64,000 nt of DNA, from positions 3,410,001 through 3,474,000 of the forward strand of contig JAUCEF010000007.1 of the NCBI GenBank assembly GCA_033558025.1, read 5' to 3'. This stretch comes from Phytophthora sp. 'mugwort'. Taxonomy: Eukaryota > Oomycota > Peronosporomycetes > Peronosporales > Peronosporaceae. Shown here piece by piece: positions 37,601 through 47,940 of this stretch; the first letter of the stretch is position 1; each line of letters begins with the position of its first letter. The notes beneath the pieces were generated by a model, which searched no databases, was not told where the DNA came from, and saw only the letters and a program-made list of their open reading frames with translations. Both the position numbers and the translations under genes were made by a program.

Positions 37601-39060
37601 ATCTTGAGCGCTTTGGTTTGCAGAGGTTTCTTTTCCTCGATTTCTTCCCACTTCGGATTGCAAGTCATCGTCACGAAGGAGTCTGGTTTATCGTATTCCC
37701 GGACAATAGCCATGGACTTGTATATCTGACGCGGACTCCCCGAAAGGGACGACGGAAGGATAATCCGTTTGCCTACTTGGTTCAAAAGTGACGGTCGCGT
37801 CTACGTCCTCGATCAGGATGTACCAAATCTCCGGAAGCTCGGTCGTGCTAGGAGAGTAATCCCGCTCCTTCCTTCACTGAGACAGTAGCTTCGTCAAGAA
37901 GTGCGTCCTGGAGCCCGCGATATTGTTCGGCGCGTATTTCGGTCTGGTGGGTGGCTATCCAGCGTAGTTGTTCTTGTTCACACTTGGCCCGCTGATCCAT
38001 CCAATACTGCTGGAATAGTCGTCCACCTTGATGAAAAGCGGACTCGTCTTCCACCTTCTGATATAGTCGATACGCAACATCTTCCCGTAGTGACTTCTCG
38101 TGCTTGCCTCTACGCATTCCATCGCCCTCGTATGTGTCCGTGTAAGTCCACCCCAGTTTCCATGTGGCAGAAGCAATGGGTACTGTAGAGGATCATACAT
38201 AGCATTCGTTTCGAACAGACGCAAGGGTTGATGGGTTTGTGTGTAGAGGCGAAGGTCCCGTGGCTGGTCCAGATTGCCGTCTTCGATGAGCGTCGCACCC
38301 ACTTCTGATACCGTTGGCAAATTTAGGTCTCCGGCCTTGAAGATTTTTCATGTAGTCGGAACACGAGGTCGACGACCTCGTCTGCACTGTGCTCCCGCAC
38401 CCTCTCCCCGAACGTTAAGAACTATTGGGCGAGCGGGTTGTGTTTTTTTCATCATTTCCTCGATATCCAACAACGCAACTTGATTTAAATCAGCGAAAAT
38501 ACCCCTCCGCCGCTCGACACGGCGTTGCATGTCTGGGTCAACAATGTAGATCTGCGCAAACTTAGGAGCAGCCCTTTCGCCAGTGAAACAGTCAATAGGA
38601 GGTAAAAAAAAGACCCCAGATAGTGCCCCATGGCGCCTTGGATGCGGTACGTGTATACGCCACGCTGGCATGCCACGCTCCCGTCTTGGCGCACTTCTTG
38701 AAATGATTGGTTTAAGCAGGATGCGCCGATAGACGAGAACGCAAACGCCTGGTTTTGTACGCCCTGATATTCTGTCGAAACGCAGTGTCACCATAAAGGT
38801 GCAAAAGCCGCAGGGGTGCGGGTAGTAGAGGTGGCAGCTTCACCTTGCCTTCAAAACAGCACCCTAGTTTACTCTCGCCGGGCCATTTCCACGCATTACA
38901 ATTCCCGCAAACCGTTGTAGGGGGTAGTCTGTGCCTTCCGTCAACCACGTGAGGCCCAGAGACCATACCAACCGTACCGCTTCTGGTACGGTTGGTGTCA
39001 TTTACACGCCCGTTGCCAGAGCTCTTCGAGTTCCTCTCACGTTTCGCTTTCGCCGACCTC
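34620..39060 (-). pseudogene. Helitron Rep-helicase (RepHel) relic
   Basis: The N-terminal part is basic and carries a CGNCNAWKWPGE finger-like block and NIRAYKTRR (38750-38930). The Helitron-like N domain follows. The Rep nuclease shows FVTMTCNPKWEEI (about 37640-37690), the His-x-His motif in GLPHAHILIIL (about 37450-37490) and the Tyr region KFLYKYVYKGLDKAV (about 37010-37060). The PIF1-type helicase shows Walker A GPGGTGKST (about 35955-35985), Walker B IIWDEASMM (about 35730), LSGDFRQIFPVV (about 35600-35640), TTNAVVHRINKAV (about 35190-35230) and TINKAQGQTVQNLGLYL (about 34760-34820), ending in YVALSRV (about 34725). These are the parts needed to nick, unwind and transfer a single strand. 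At least ten frame breaks make it inactive. Confidence 0.88.
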
Positions 39061-40440
39061 GCGCCATATTTGGCACCTACGAATACAAAACAGAGTAGCG
39101 CGACGCGTTCGACGTAAATCTATGTACACTGTACGTAGGAGTTGCCGGTCTTGGAGCCTTGGAATGGATGGACTTCTGACGGTAGCGCCAACGGAACTAA
39201 CTGTATGATTCGGCAGAGCACGTATTAAACACGACGCACCAGCTACCCCTTCGATGCCCCCCCCCCCCTCTCTCGAGTAGCAGAAGCTCCAGCATTATTC
39301 AAAATTGCACGCGTGATCCGATGCAACCGTAGAACATCTCATTAGCCAAGTAATATCCCGTTCATGTTTTGGTACCTCACCGCCACTTTTACCCCTTATG
39401 CGCTCATGATTTAGCGCAACGTCTCAATACCTTTGGAGACGAAGCTTCAGTTTTTGTGCTGAAGCGCGAGCAGTAGCCACGTTTGCTTTCTGGTCACTGT
39501 CTTTGGCGACCGTGGCGAACTGTCGGCTTGATGCCACTGGGCCCTGAGGCCCAGACTTTAACCTTTTGGTTATAAGGCGTAATGGGTCAGACGTTGGGCT
39601 TTTTTTTCTTTGTTTGGGAACGGAGCCGTCCTTGGCATCAACCTTAGACGGTGAAGGGCCGCACAGACCAAAGTCCGCGTAAATACTGAACAATACATAG
39701 AGGTACTATAGCCGTAGGAAGGAGGATACCGATAGGACAACACAGCGAACGCCGGACCGTTTACCTCTCAAATCGTCCTCATACAGCGAGAACCGCCAGT
39801 CCTCGATGGATTGGGATGGTTTTGTAGTCGTATCTGTATTTCGTTGCCGTACGACCGCCAAGATCCTTGCCATAATAAGCCAATCGCTTTCCCGCCTCGA
39901 CAGACCTTGCGGGCCAGAGTGGTGTTCGTTGCACATAGTGCTCTTGACATTGCCAGGTTGGGCGGGCGGGCGGTAGGGGGGGGTCCTTGGCATACTCCAC
40001 CCACGAACGTTTTAATGGTTTTCGGGGTTTAAACCTTAGTAAAACGATCAGGGCTTCAGTAATTGCTCGGCTCCTACTGGGAGAAAGTATCGGAACGGTC
40101 TGGCCAATAGGCGGCCGCTATGTGCTCTCGCTCAGAGTGGGCGGTGGGCTGAAGCCCCTAAGCACGCGTCCCCTGGACAAGAGAACCCCACTCCCATCCA
40201 GGCAGTTACACTTTATCCTAACCCTCCCCCAGGGACCTCAGACCACAATGCACACGCAGCGTACCTTGTCCTCGTGGTCCCGCCACGCGCTTCGGAGTTT
40301 GAAAATGGCGCAGTTATCACATTCACTTGCATATCCATTTAGGAACGAGATAGTTCCTATAAGTACGATCTAATGTTTGCCACAGAACAGGATTTTAGCC
40401 AATAGAAGGCCGCCTTCGCTTCGCTCGGCGGCAAGAAGAC
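39061..40440 (-). other. 5' region of the large Helitron without a firm gene
   Basis: Between the RepHel start and the Helitron 5' terminus are minus-strand open frames at 39424-39693 (89 codons, Lys/Ser-rich) and 39700-40000. One frame of the latter reads QCQEHYVQRTPLWPARSVEAGKR. They may be remains of an upstream exon or second frame of the element, but no domain is recognised. Motifs of the type TTTTAGCCAATRGRAGGCC are repeated at 40393 and 40442. Confidence 0.4.
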
Positions 40441-40560
40441 AGTTTTAGCCAATGGGAGGCCGGCGAGAGCAGCGAGGCGGCAAAATTTGACCAATCGGAA
40501 AAACCGTATGGGTGCGACGGACTGACGGACGGACGCGAAACTCTGATTGATGGTGTTAGA

Positions 40561-41599
40561 TGCGTTCTAGATACGAGTTTTAGGGCGAACCGAAAACCGT
40601 CTAGTATCCTGCAAAAACCCAAAAAAAATCGGCCACAATCTCTTTTAAGGCCTCCAAAGCTAACCCATTTCTAAATCTTACTTAACAGGGCGTGCCTGTA
40701 AGAAGAGGCCACAAAAAGGTGGGAATCCCCCAAAAAAATATCCGAGAATTGCGTTGTGGATTTGGTATTTTGCTCATAGCATGCGACGAATTTCTAAGCT
40801 GCATGCCGCAGTCGTTATAGCATGACTCGGATGTATGTTGCCTGTAGCATTGCCAATGCCGTCGACCTGATTGTACGGCTGTTTGGAGTTTTAGACCAAT
40901 ACTTCTGAGACGTTGCACATCTCCCTCCCTCGGATCGTTTCGATGGGGAGAATTGAATTCATTCACCATGGAGAGCCGCCGCGCATGTCGCTCCTTGACT
41001 GCCTTGTCCCGGGAAGAGTTCAGCTCCAACGTTGACAGACATCGGTCGATGTTGGGCCTTGAGCGCTTCCATCCCGTCGAAAATGCTGCCAGCCGGGTAG
41101 GTCGAACTGTGCGAGTCATGCGATCGCATATGTCACTAAGGCACTAAAGCGAGTATGTGGAAGAATGATGTGAAGTACCCCCCCCCCCCCCCTCCACGGG
41201 TGACGGATGAGAGAGTTTACTGTATAATCGATATACATGCAGCCCCCCAAAAATTAAGTGGCAATTATGTACGGTGAATGTTATATGGCGAGCCAGTAAG
41301 AAGAGGGAGAAAATGGGCCAAAAAGGTGGGAATCGGAAAAACAACAAAATCCGGTATTTCCAATACAACCACGTTACTAGCACCATTAGAAAGTTTAGTG
41401 TTTCAAACCTATGGTTGTGGTGTTTGCACGACGATTCTGTTGACTTCCATCTCTGTACTAGCGCGGCAACAACACGCCTCCACTGTGTGGTCTCTTCGGA
41501 TTTTCATATTTTCAGGAAAACCTTTGGGGGGATATTGCGCATCGGATACACCACATTAGAGAGGGGCAAAATTTGGGACAGGTCGTGCCATTTGGGCGG
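40561..41599. other. no recognised gene; homopolymer and repeat-like sequence
   Basis: A minus-strand frame of 145 codons (40682-41119) has no known domain. A C15 tract lies at 41178-41192. The phrase CAAAAAGGTGGGAATC occurs at about 40711 and 41321, so the stretch contains diverged duplicated sequence. Confidence 0.35.
41198..41224. repeat. pogo-like terminal repeat, copy 1
   Basis: A 27-base sequence beginning GGGTGACGGATGAG and ending ACTGTA matches 42261-42287 at 24 of 27 positions in the same orientation. Read in reverse it starts TACAGTAAAC, as pogo-type ends flanked by TA do. Confidence 0.5.
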
Positions 41600-42000
41600 A
41601 AAAATGGATCAAAGTGATGACAATGACGCTGGTGCAGAAGATCGCAATTATCAAGGCTAAAGGTGAGCACCCTGATTGGGGTCGCGCAATGCTGTGTCAG
41701 TGGGAGAAGAAGAGGTTCAACATGTCAAAGTTTCCCCACAAGGCGGCTATCAAACACCACATTGCGGTGCCGTGAAGAGCTCGTCAAGCTCGAAGAATCG
41801 CAACCTGAACACCGTCGCAAGTACAATCGCCCAGTTCATATACCAGAGATGGAGACGTCGCTGGCAACGTGGGTGAACTATCGAGAGGCCAGCAACGTCG
41901 GTCATTCTGGTCCGATCATTACCAAGAACGCATATCTTATTTTGAGTTCAATTGGCGGGACGAGTGCGTTGCGCCTGTCAAGTGGCTGACTGACGCGATT
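41600..42000 (+). pseudogene. pogo/Tc5-type transposase N-terminal fragment
   Basis: The reading KIAIIKAKGEHPDWGRAMLCQWEKKRFNMSKFP-like (about 41637-41740) followed in another frame by REELVKLEESQPEHRRKYNRP (about 41775-41840) and METSLATWVNYREA (about 41850-41895) matches the double helix-turn-helix DNA-binding region of pogo/Tigger and Tc5 transposases. No DDE catalytic block follows; instead the nad5-derived insert begins at 42049. Two frame changes are required. It is a fragment. Confidence 0.5.
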
Positions 42001-42029
42001 TAACTTGCGTCATGGACTGCGCGAGTTTG

Positions 42030-42048
42030 AGCTGTCGCTTGAATAAAG
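42030..42048. repeat. 19-bp direct repeat left of the mitochondrial insert
   Basis: AGCTGTCGCTTGAATAAAG occurs here and identically at 42206-42224, bracketing 157 bases. Confidence 0.95.
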
Positions 42049-42182
42049 TTACAGGTGATAATTTTATGCAAATGTTTGTTGGATGGGAAGGTGTTGGTTT
42101 TTGTTCATATTTATTAATTAATTTTTGGTTTACACGTTTACAAGCGAATAAAGCAGCTATAAAAGCTATGTTAGTTAATCGG
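42048..42182 (+). pseudogene. nad5: nuclear copy of mitochondrial nad5 (NUMT)
   Basis: Forty-five codons read without a stop as NADH dehydrogenase subunit 5. They include [19 protein letters not shown] and then [20 protein letters not shown], a highly conserved proton-channel region of complex I. The piece is AT-rich with A/T third positions, unlike the neighbouring sequence, as expected for organelle DNA. The family usually has Leu where this copy has Phe after VG. The reading continues ITNPAH and stops, so homology ends near 42182. A 135-base fragment of a gene of about 2 kb cannot function in the nucleus. It is a transferred mitochondrial fragment, and a 19-bp direct repeat lies on each side. 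Confidence 0.85.
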
Positions 42183-42205
42183 ATAACAAATCCTGCGCAT
42201 GTCTA

Positions 42206-42224
42206 AGCTGTCGCTTGAATAAAG
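42206..42224. repeat. 19-bp direct repeat right of the mitochondrial insert
   Basis: Identical to 42030-42048. Together they look like a duplication at the insertion site. Confidence 0.95.
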
Positions 42225-42260
42225 CAAATTCTTCACATTTGAGAGGTATTGTTTGTGAGG

Positions 42261-42287
42261 GGGTGACGGATGAGGGAGTACACTGTA
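42261..42287. repeat. pogo-like terminal repeat, copy 2
   Basis: The second copy of the 27-base sequence at 41198-41224, in direct orientation. It could be the right end of the element whose N-terminus lies at 41600-42000. Confidence 0.5.
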
Positions 42288-43321
42288 CACGCCTGGCTGC
42301 GTTCATCTATGTTAGATTTTGTATGTGGAAGGGTAAGGGTGGGATTTTCCCATTTATAACTCGTTTAGTATGGAGATGTACACATGTGGGGAGGGGGGGG
42401 GGTAATTTTTAAAATAATATATAACGAAACATGTATACTCATTAGACATTTTGTTGCAGCTTTATTAGAGCCGACGCGACATCAGGATTCGCTTCAAGGA
42501 ACGGTAGCACAAAGATTAGAAATCGAAACGAAATGGATTACCTTTGACATGCTACAACCTAACGTTGTCCCTTCTCGTGCGCACTCTCCTCTTCTTCGTC
42601 GCCTTCGTCTGCGTCGTCTTCCTTGATTTCCACCCGGAGCGCATCTGCGCGCGCGTCTCTTCGTACTCCAGTGGGATGTCTGTTCACAACTCCAGTCTTC
42701 GCCGTAGACCTGAAGGCAACAATATGCCGCTGAACCGAATGCACAGCTTGCATGCCCGTGGTAGCGCTTGTTCTCCCCCGCCGCGGTCTTGCCGGAGTCT
42801 GGGTTTTCCAGCTGGACGTGCTCCTCTTCCTGCCTGGCCCGCTGCGGCCTTGGGGAGCGCGCTGTCGCCGGTGACGGCGGTACAATGTTGTCCTGTATAG
42901 TATCAGTCGTATAATAATAAAGGTAATATAACTACAGCAAAGAAAACATACCTTGGCGGCCGCTTAGAACTCAGCGGTACGCTGCTGTAGAAGCGATTAA
43001 TCACAACTACGTAGTGGTCTCATCGGCTCTGGGGATGGCCGGACGCACGTTGCAGAGGACAATAGAGGGGATCGACTTGGCGTCAACCGTCTGGGACCCC
43101 TGTCCCAGGTGCAGCTTTACGCAACAGCATACATTAAGCCTGAATGGTACACATCATACATGTTTTTGAATGAAAAATAGCTCCCATGTATGTCGAGTAT
43201 ATATGTTGGACGTAGCAAAACAAAGTGACGGGGGATGGTGTCATTTTTTGTCTGCATGTCGTCGCATCTGCCACGAGGAGCAGCATCGGCAGGATGCTCG
43301 AACTGTTTCAATCATGGGCGC
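42288..43321. other. no recognised gene
   Basis: Open frames of about 110-118 codons overlap on both strands at 42544-42900 without known motifs. The minus-strand one ends in an acidic run, EDDADEGDEEEE. The rest is spacer. Confidence 0.35.
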
Positions 43322-43620
43322 CTTCGGTCTATTGGCCGTCGTCTTCGGCTTCCTGGTGGTTGGCTTCGGTCTTGACATTCGTCTTCGGCATCTTGGCGGT
43401 CGTCTTCAGCTTATTGGCGGTCACCGCTTTCTCGGCTGAAGCCCGCTTCTCAGCTGGATTCGGCTTCTCGGTTGGCGTCGGTTTCTCAGCTGGAGTCGGC
43501 TTCTCGGCTGGCGTCGGTTTCTCAGCTGGAGTCGGCTTCTCAGCTGGAGTCGGCTTCTCGGTTGGTGTCGGCTTCTCGGTTGGTGTCGGCTTCTCCGCAC
43601 TTGTCGTATCCGCACACCCA
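43322..43620 (-). repeat. 18-bp tandem repeats encoding a Lys-Pro-Thr-rich run on the minus strand
   Basis: The unit GAGAAGCCGACTCCAGCT and close variants repeats about nine times between 43435 and 43600, giving EKPTPA/EKPTPT on the minus strand and then a basic tail (AVTANKLKTTAKMPK). A similar Lys/Ser/Pro run occurs in the piggyBac N-terminal region at 33740-33960. This may be the same part of another piggyBac copy, but no further transposase blocks were found nearby. Confidence 0.6.
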
Positions 43621-44927
43621 CCAATAGTCGCCTATTGTACTTGCTGCGCTACTTCACGATTGCGCAGCTCATATGCTTGGCTCTTTCTCGTTGGTGGTAT
43701 GGATAGTTGCTGATGTCGAGGCGCAGCGGCCCTAACTGCTGCGGCATCCAAGTCTCCACAACAACAGCCTAGTTAGTGGAGCCGCACGACACCACCATGC
43801 ATACCAAACATGCGTACAATACTTTGCCATCTCGGAGCGCGGACGGCGCGGTGCTTCGTCGCCTGTCATATCCCCGCTTCTTGGATCTTGCACTCCCGGC
43901 GAATTCTTGAATGACTGGGTCTGCCAGTAGCCGATGGGTGCCAAAATATCCAGCCAAGTGTACGTACAGATACAATTCACTGAAAATCGCAAATCTTCTG
44001 ACGGAGCAGTGCTCACAGACTGCAAGCCCTGCCCAGTGCGATAATTTGCAGCAAATACCCATCGCTCCACATAATTTGCTTCCCATGACAAAAACCAAGT
44101 GCGCATGATGCACATTTCTGATACATCTATTCTCTACCCCCTTTCCCCGTGCATCGGCAGAAAAAAAGGAAATTATCTTCAGAAAATCCCAGCCACTTAT
44201 CTTGGAATTTGTATGGGCGTTCAAAATTTCCGAGCCATTTCCTATATTAAGCCGGAAAACATGTATACTCGATATACAAGTGAAAATTTTCACTTGTACA
44301 CTCGATATACATCGGTCAATGAGGGGTCAAGTATACCGTATAACAAATTTTCGTGTCTGCGTCGATTTTGCATAAAAATGCTACATTATTACGATCGTGC
44401 ATTTTGACAAAAGCAGAAGAAAACCAATACGTGAATGCAGACTAAAGCATTGATGATTTATGCTATGTCGCTGTCAGAGCTATCAGTATTTTCCATTGCG
44501 ATTTCCCTATCATCGTCGGAGTGGAACAGCTGTGTCGCGAAGTTGGAGATGCTACTGAGTTGGAGATGCTACTGAGGTGTTTATAAGCGCCTGAAACAAC
44601 TTGTTTTTATATCGTTGGTCAGTTCTGAATAAATTTGCTGCTGCTGAAGTGTGTCCGGGGGAGACCGATGCATTTAAAGCCCGGTAATTGTCGCCCTGGT
44701 AAGACTTGCCTAAGCACTTGATATCCACGCAGGAATTTCGGATCGGGATGGCACAGTGGAATTAAAGCTATTGCCTGTCTTCTTGCGCAATTTCCGCGGG
44801 CACCGCCGACATTTGCCGGTTTTGTCTGAAGCATCGGATGTAGAGCCATCACAACCGCGGTACGTTGTCTTCACCGAAGATGCCTGCTGTCGATGGGGTC
44901 GCGTCTCACCTGCTAAATATTATGTGT
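43621..44927. other. no recognised gene
   Basis: A minus-strand frame of 174 codons at 43769-44293 (with LYVHLAGYFGTHRLLADPVIQEFAG) has no family I can name. A palindrome lies at 44276-44297. The copia element begins at about 44928. Confidence 0.35.
44276..44297. repeat. 22-bp perfect palindrome flanked by direct repeats
   Basis: ACAAGTGAAAATTTTCACTTGT is its own reverse complement. The sequence ACTCGATATAC lies directly before it (44267-44277) and after it (44300-44310). It may be a remnant of two facing element ends. Confidence 0.8.
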
Positions 44928-47595
44928 TTATATTCCGACCAATATATTTATAGATGCCGCGCACTGAGCTCTGCTCGACAATTGTTGTTGTGAGAGCAGC
45001 TTAGCGCTCATGCATCCGCGCCATTGCGCAGTGTCGTCATTAACCATTGCCTGAGTATGCGTCGCCGGTATTCCCACTGCGTCAGCAATGCTTGCAGCAT
45101 ACGCGAGAACAGCTTCTGCGGTAAGACCGTCCACATCGATCCAGGCACGCTTCGGAGAGAGTAATCCATCACTTCCGTCCGACTTCCGTCCTTCCTCAGC
45201 ATCCGTTCCATCTTCAAGAAGTAACACTGGTTCGCGGGTACGTCTCGATCGGTCCATCGGGGGATGTAACACCAATCGATCGTCCTCGAACCCGGTCGGC
45301 TGTGCACGGTACGGTGCCAACTCGAGTCCAATAAGAGTAGACCGTTCTTCCGGCATCAGCCGAGGTGGTGTACTGCCCTGATCTGGTTGCGCGATCTCCA
45401 TGTTCACGTCCGTCACGTCGTTCTCAACTCCTTTTATAGGTTCCCCCACTGCGGATTGGTGTTCCACCTGTGCAAGCGTGACTGCATCGTCAGCGTCCTT
45501 GCTCACATGGATGACCGTTCGTTCTGGTCGAGTGCGTCTCGTCCACCTCACGCACGTCCAGTTTCACAGAGCGTGTTACCTTGACCTTGGAAGTGTCCAA
45601 GTCAAACATGCGGTATCACTTTACGTTCTCGGCGTATCCAAGGAGCATTCACCTGAAGCTCTTGGGTTCCAGCTTCGTCCTCTTCGCCTTGTCGATGTGA
45701 GCGTACCAATGCGACCCAAAGACGCGTAGGTGATCCAACGTAGGCTTTACTTTGAAACCTAGCTCTGAAGGTGTCACAGTTGTGTACTGCGTGCTCGTGG
45801 AACGGTTAATGAGGTACACCGAGGTACTCACTGCTTCAGCCCACAGCTCCGTTGGGACGCTCTGTAGTGTAGCATACTCCAAACCTTTTCCATGATGGTA
45901 CGGTTCATCCGTTCTGCTGAGGGCTATACGAATTCCGTTCCGTTGTCCGACCGGAGGCACATAACGCGTTTTCGCCATTGCTTCTGGTAAAATCTCATGA
46001 ATTCGTTCAGCTTGGCGGCCACCTCACACTTCTTCTTCAAGAAGTAGGCCACCACGTATCGCCAGTTGTCGTCCGCAAATGGCAGGACGTACTTGGCACC
46101 ACCCTTCGAAGGCTTACTCATCGGTCACATCACATCCGTGTGGACAAGCTCCAGAACAAGCGACGTCTTCGATCTGGAACGGTTCGGGAACGGTGCCACC
46201 GTTTGCTTCCCCCATCAAGCATCCGCCCCACAAAGTATGGAACGGTTGCCCCACAGCCGGAATACCGTTCGTGGCACGCTGTGTATTGGATGAAGCGTCT
46301 TTGTTGGGGTGTCCCATGCGAGCGTGCCAAAACTCCTACTGGCTGTCAGCCACAGCGTACTGGACGAATCGTGCTTTTTTCTGGTCGCAATCCAACATGT
46401 ACGCCTTACCGACCTTCTTGCCCAGCGCGATCGCGCTAGCGTCGCCCCAAATGATACATGAGGAACGCTAAAACGCCAAATTTAACTACGTTCTGCCAGC
46501 TTCCCCACCGACAGCAGCCGTCTGTCGAGACTCGGGATGTGGAGAAATTAAATTATCTTGATACGCTTCCGGTCTAGATCGAGCAAATGTACCGTTCCTC
46601 GACAAGCCACCATTAACTTCTTGCCATCCGCAATCGTGACCTTGGGGCCGCCTTCCACGGCTTCGTACTCGAGTAAATCGGAACGGTGCGGGGTCATGTG
46701 GGCGGTCGTATCACTGTCGATCAACCCCCGGCGAGGCGTTCCGTACCCACTGCAAATACCGCATTGTCATCACTGCGTATCGTACAGTCCCGCTTCATGT
46801 ACCCGAGTTGGTTGTACTTGAAGCACTTGCCCTTGAAGTTACCAGCGTTCTTCTTCGGACCGTTGCCCTTGCCACCTTTGAACCATCCCGCGTTCACATT
46901 GAATGCGCGTTCCGTGGTCGTGTCTTTCTTCTCCAACCGTGCTTACGCCCTCACGAGCTTCTCCTTGGCCTCGATCAGCGTGATGTCCTTCGCGTTCTCG
47001 ATGGCAGATGAGATCAGCTCGTACTCGACCGGGAGACTGCTCAGCAGCACCACGAGCTGCCGCGCTCGTCGACTGGCCCTCCCATCGTCTGCAGGCCGAC
47101 GACAAGCTAGGCAAAAGCGTCCAGATGCTTCACCATGGTCGCCCCGTCCTCCATCTTGAACTCATGGAAACGGCGTGTCATCGTGACACGGTTGTGGCGC
47201 GCGGTATGATTGCCGAATTTCCGAAGCGTGACCAACACTTGGATGGCGCGCGTCGCGGAATGGATCTTCGTCCGGTGCTGGAGTTCCACACACTGCGCGA
47301 TGATGCCTAGCACCTTCGCGTCGTTCATAAGCCACGCCTCCGTGACCTCACTCTCCGCCTTGACGTCCTGCACATGCGCGAGCCGCCCCCTCCGGGCCAG
47401 CGTCATGCGCATATTATACGCCCAGTGGAAATAGTTACCACTTCCGAGGAAGACCAAGAACGCTTCGCCAGAACGCTGAAGATGACGACCAATCCAGCCG
47501 AAGTCCTCCGAGGACCCGAGGAGGACTTCGGCTGGATTGGTCGTCATCTTCGGTCCTAGGGGTCCTCGGAGGACTTCGGCTGGATTGGTCGTCAT
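44928..47595 (-). pseudogene. Ty1/copia element: gag-protease-integrase relic, truncated before reverse transcriptase
   Basis: Gag begins right of 47440 with a repeated Asp/Ser/Arg run and continues with SGNYFHWAYNMRMTLARRG (about 47390-47440) and RRFHEFKMEDG (about 47150). The zinc knuckle at about 46800-46850 reads CFKYNQLGYMKRDC, with Tyr in place of the second Cys and the His. Protease sequence with HMTPHRSDLLEYE follows (about 46660-46700). Integrase shows a GHPNKDA finger region (46300) and EYATLQSVPTELWAEAV with INRST and HLRVFG (45700-45900). The linker rich in Glu/Pro continues to about 45000 and breaks off around AQWRGCMSAKL, where reverse transcriptase should start. Frameshifts are numerous. 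Its LTR lies at 47699-47940. Confidence 0.8.
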
Positions 47596-47676
47596 CTTCG
47601 GGTCCTAGGGGTCCTCGGAGGACTTCGGCGCGATTGGTCGTCATCTTCAGCGTTCTGGCGAAGCGTTCTTGGTCTT
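47450..47676. repeat. 45-bp perfect inverted repeat enclosing 48/49-bp tandem repeats
   Basis: The arm at 47450-47494 is the exact reverse complement of 47632-47676. With two mismatches the match extends about 20 bases further inwards. The inside holds direct repeats of a 48/49-bp unit starting GGACTTCGGC at 47523, 47571 and 47620 (the last is partial). On the minus strand they read as a 16-residue repeat (EDDDQSSRSPPR plus TPRT) at the start of gag. The single strand could fold into a long hairpin. Confidence 0.92.
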
Positions 47677-47698
47677 GTGCAGCGTAACGAGCTGCAGC

Positions 47699-47940
47699 TG
47701 TTAACCTGTTGAGGTGAAGCTTGAGTAGTAGAGCCGAATATCGAAGTGAGTAGATTAAAATGCTTAAACCTGTCCACTTGCTGTCTATTCCCTGTTGTCC
47801 CTCTGAACGACCAAGATGGATATCTTAGTTATCGACCAATCAGAGCGCGGTTCGGGGTGAACCGTGCCCGCGGTTCACATACGTGAGTGCACCGTGCAAG
47901 AGCGGTGAACTTCAACACTAACTGATCATTTACCTTAACA
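47699..47940 (-). repeat. putative 242-bp copia LTR
   Basis: It starts TGTTAACC and ends CCTTAACA, so its termini are short inverted repeats of the TG...CA type, and it lies just upstream of gag in the minus-strand sense. No second copy is visible because the other end of the element is missing. I could not recognise a standard primer-binding site next to it. Confidence 0.55.

Larger units (their letters stand above)
31895..40560 (-). mobile_element. large Helitron (about 6.15 kb without the nested piggyBac)
   Basis: The minus-strand 5' end is TCTAACACC at 40560, preceded by A (complement of T at 40561). The 3' end is CTAG at 31895-31898, preceded by a perfect 8-bp hairpin (31906-31924). Between them lie a degenerate Rep/helicase gene (34620-39060) and, in the 3' untranslated tail, a piggyBac insertion. 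The first ~120 bases contain a CCGTCCGTCAGTCCGTC-like block and GCCGCC/GGCGGC inverted motifs shared with the short copy. The outer bases of the whole pair are A and T, the usual Helitron target. Decayed coding sequence means it is no longer autonomous. Confidence 0.85.

Noticed and set aside
43225..43713. Plus-strand 162-codon frame with repeated VGFSAG, collagen-like
   Set aside because: It is the antisense of 18-bp repeats whose minus-strand reading (EKPTPA) is more protein-like. No other support.
47450..47676. Possible CRISPR array from regularly spaced repeats
   Set aside because: The units are contiguous tandem copies without unique spacers, inside a retrotransposon of a eukaryote.
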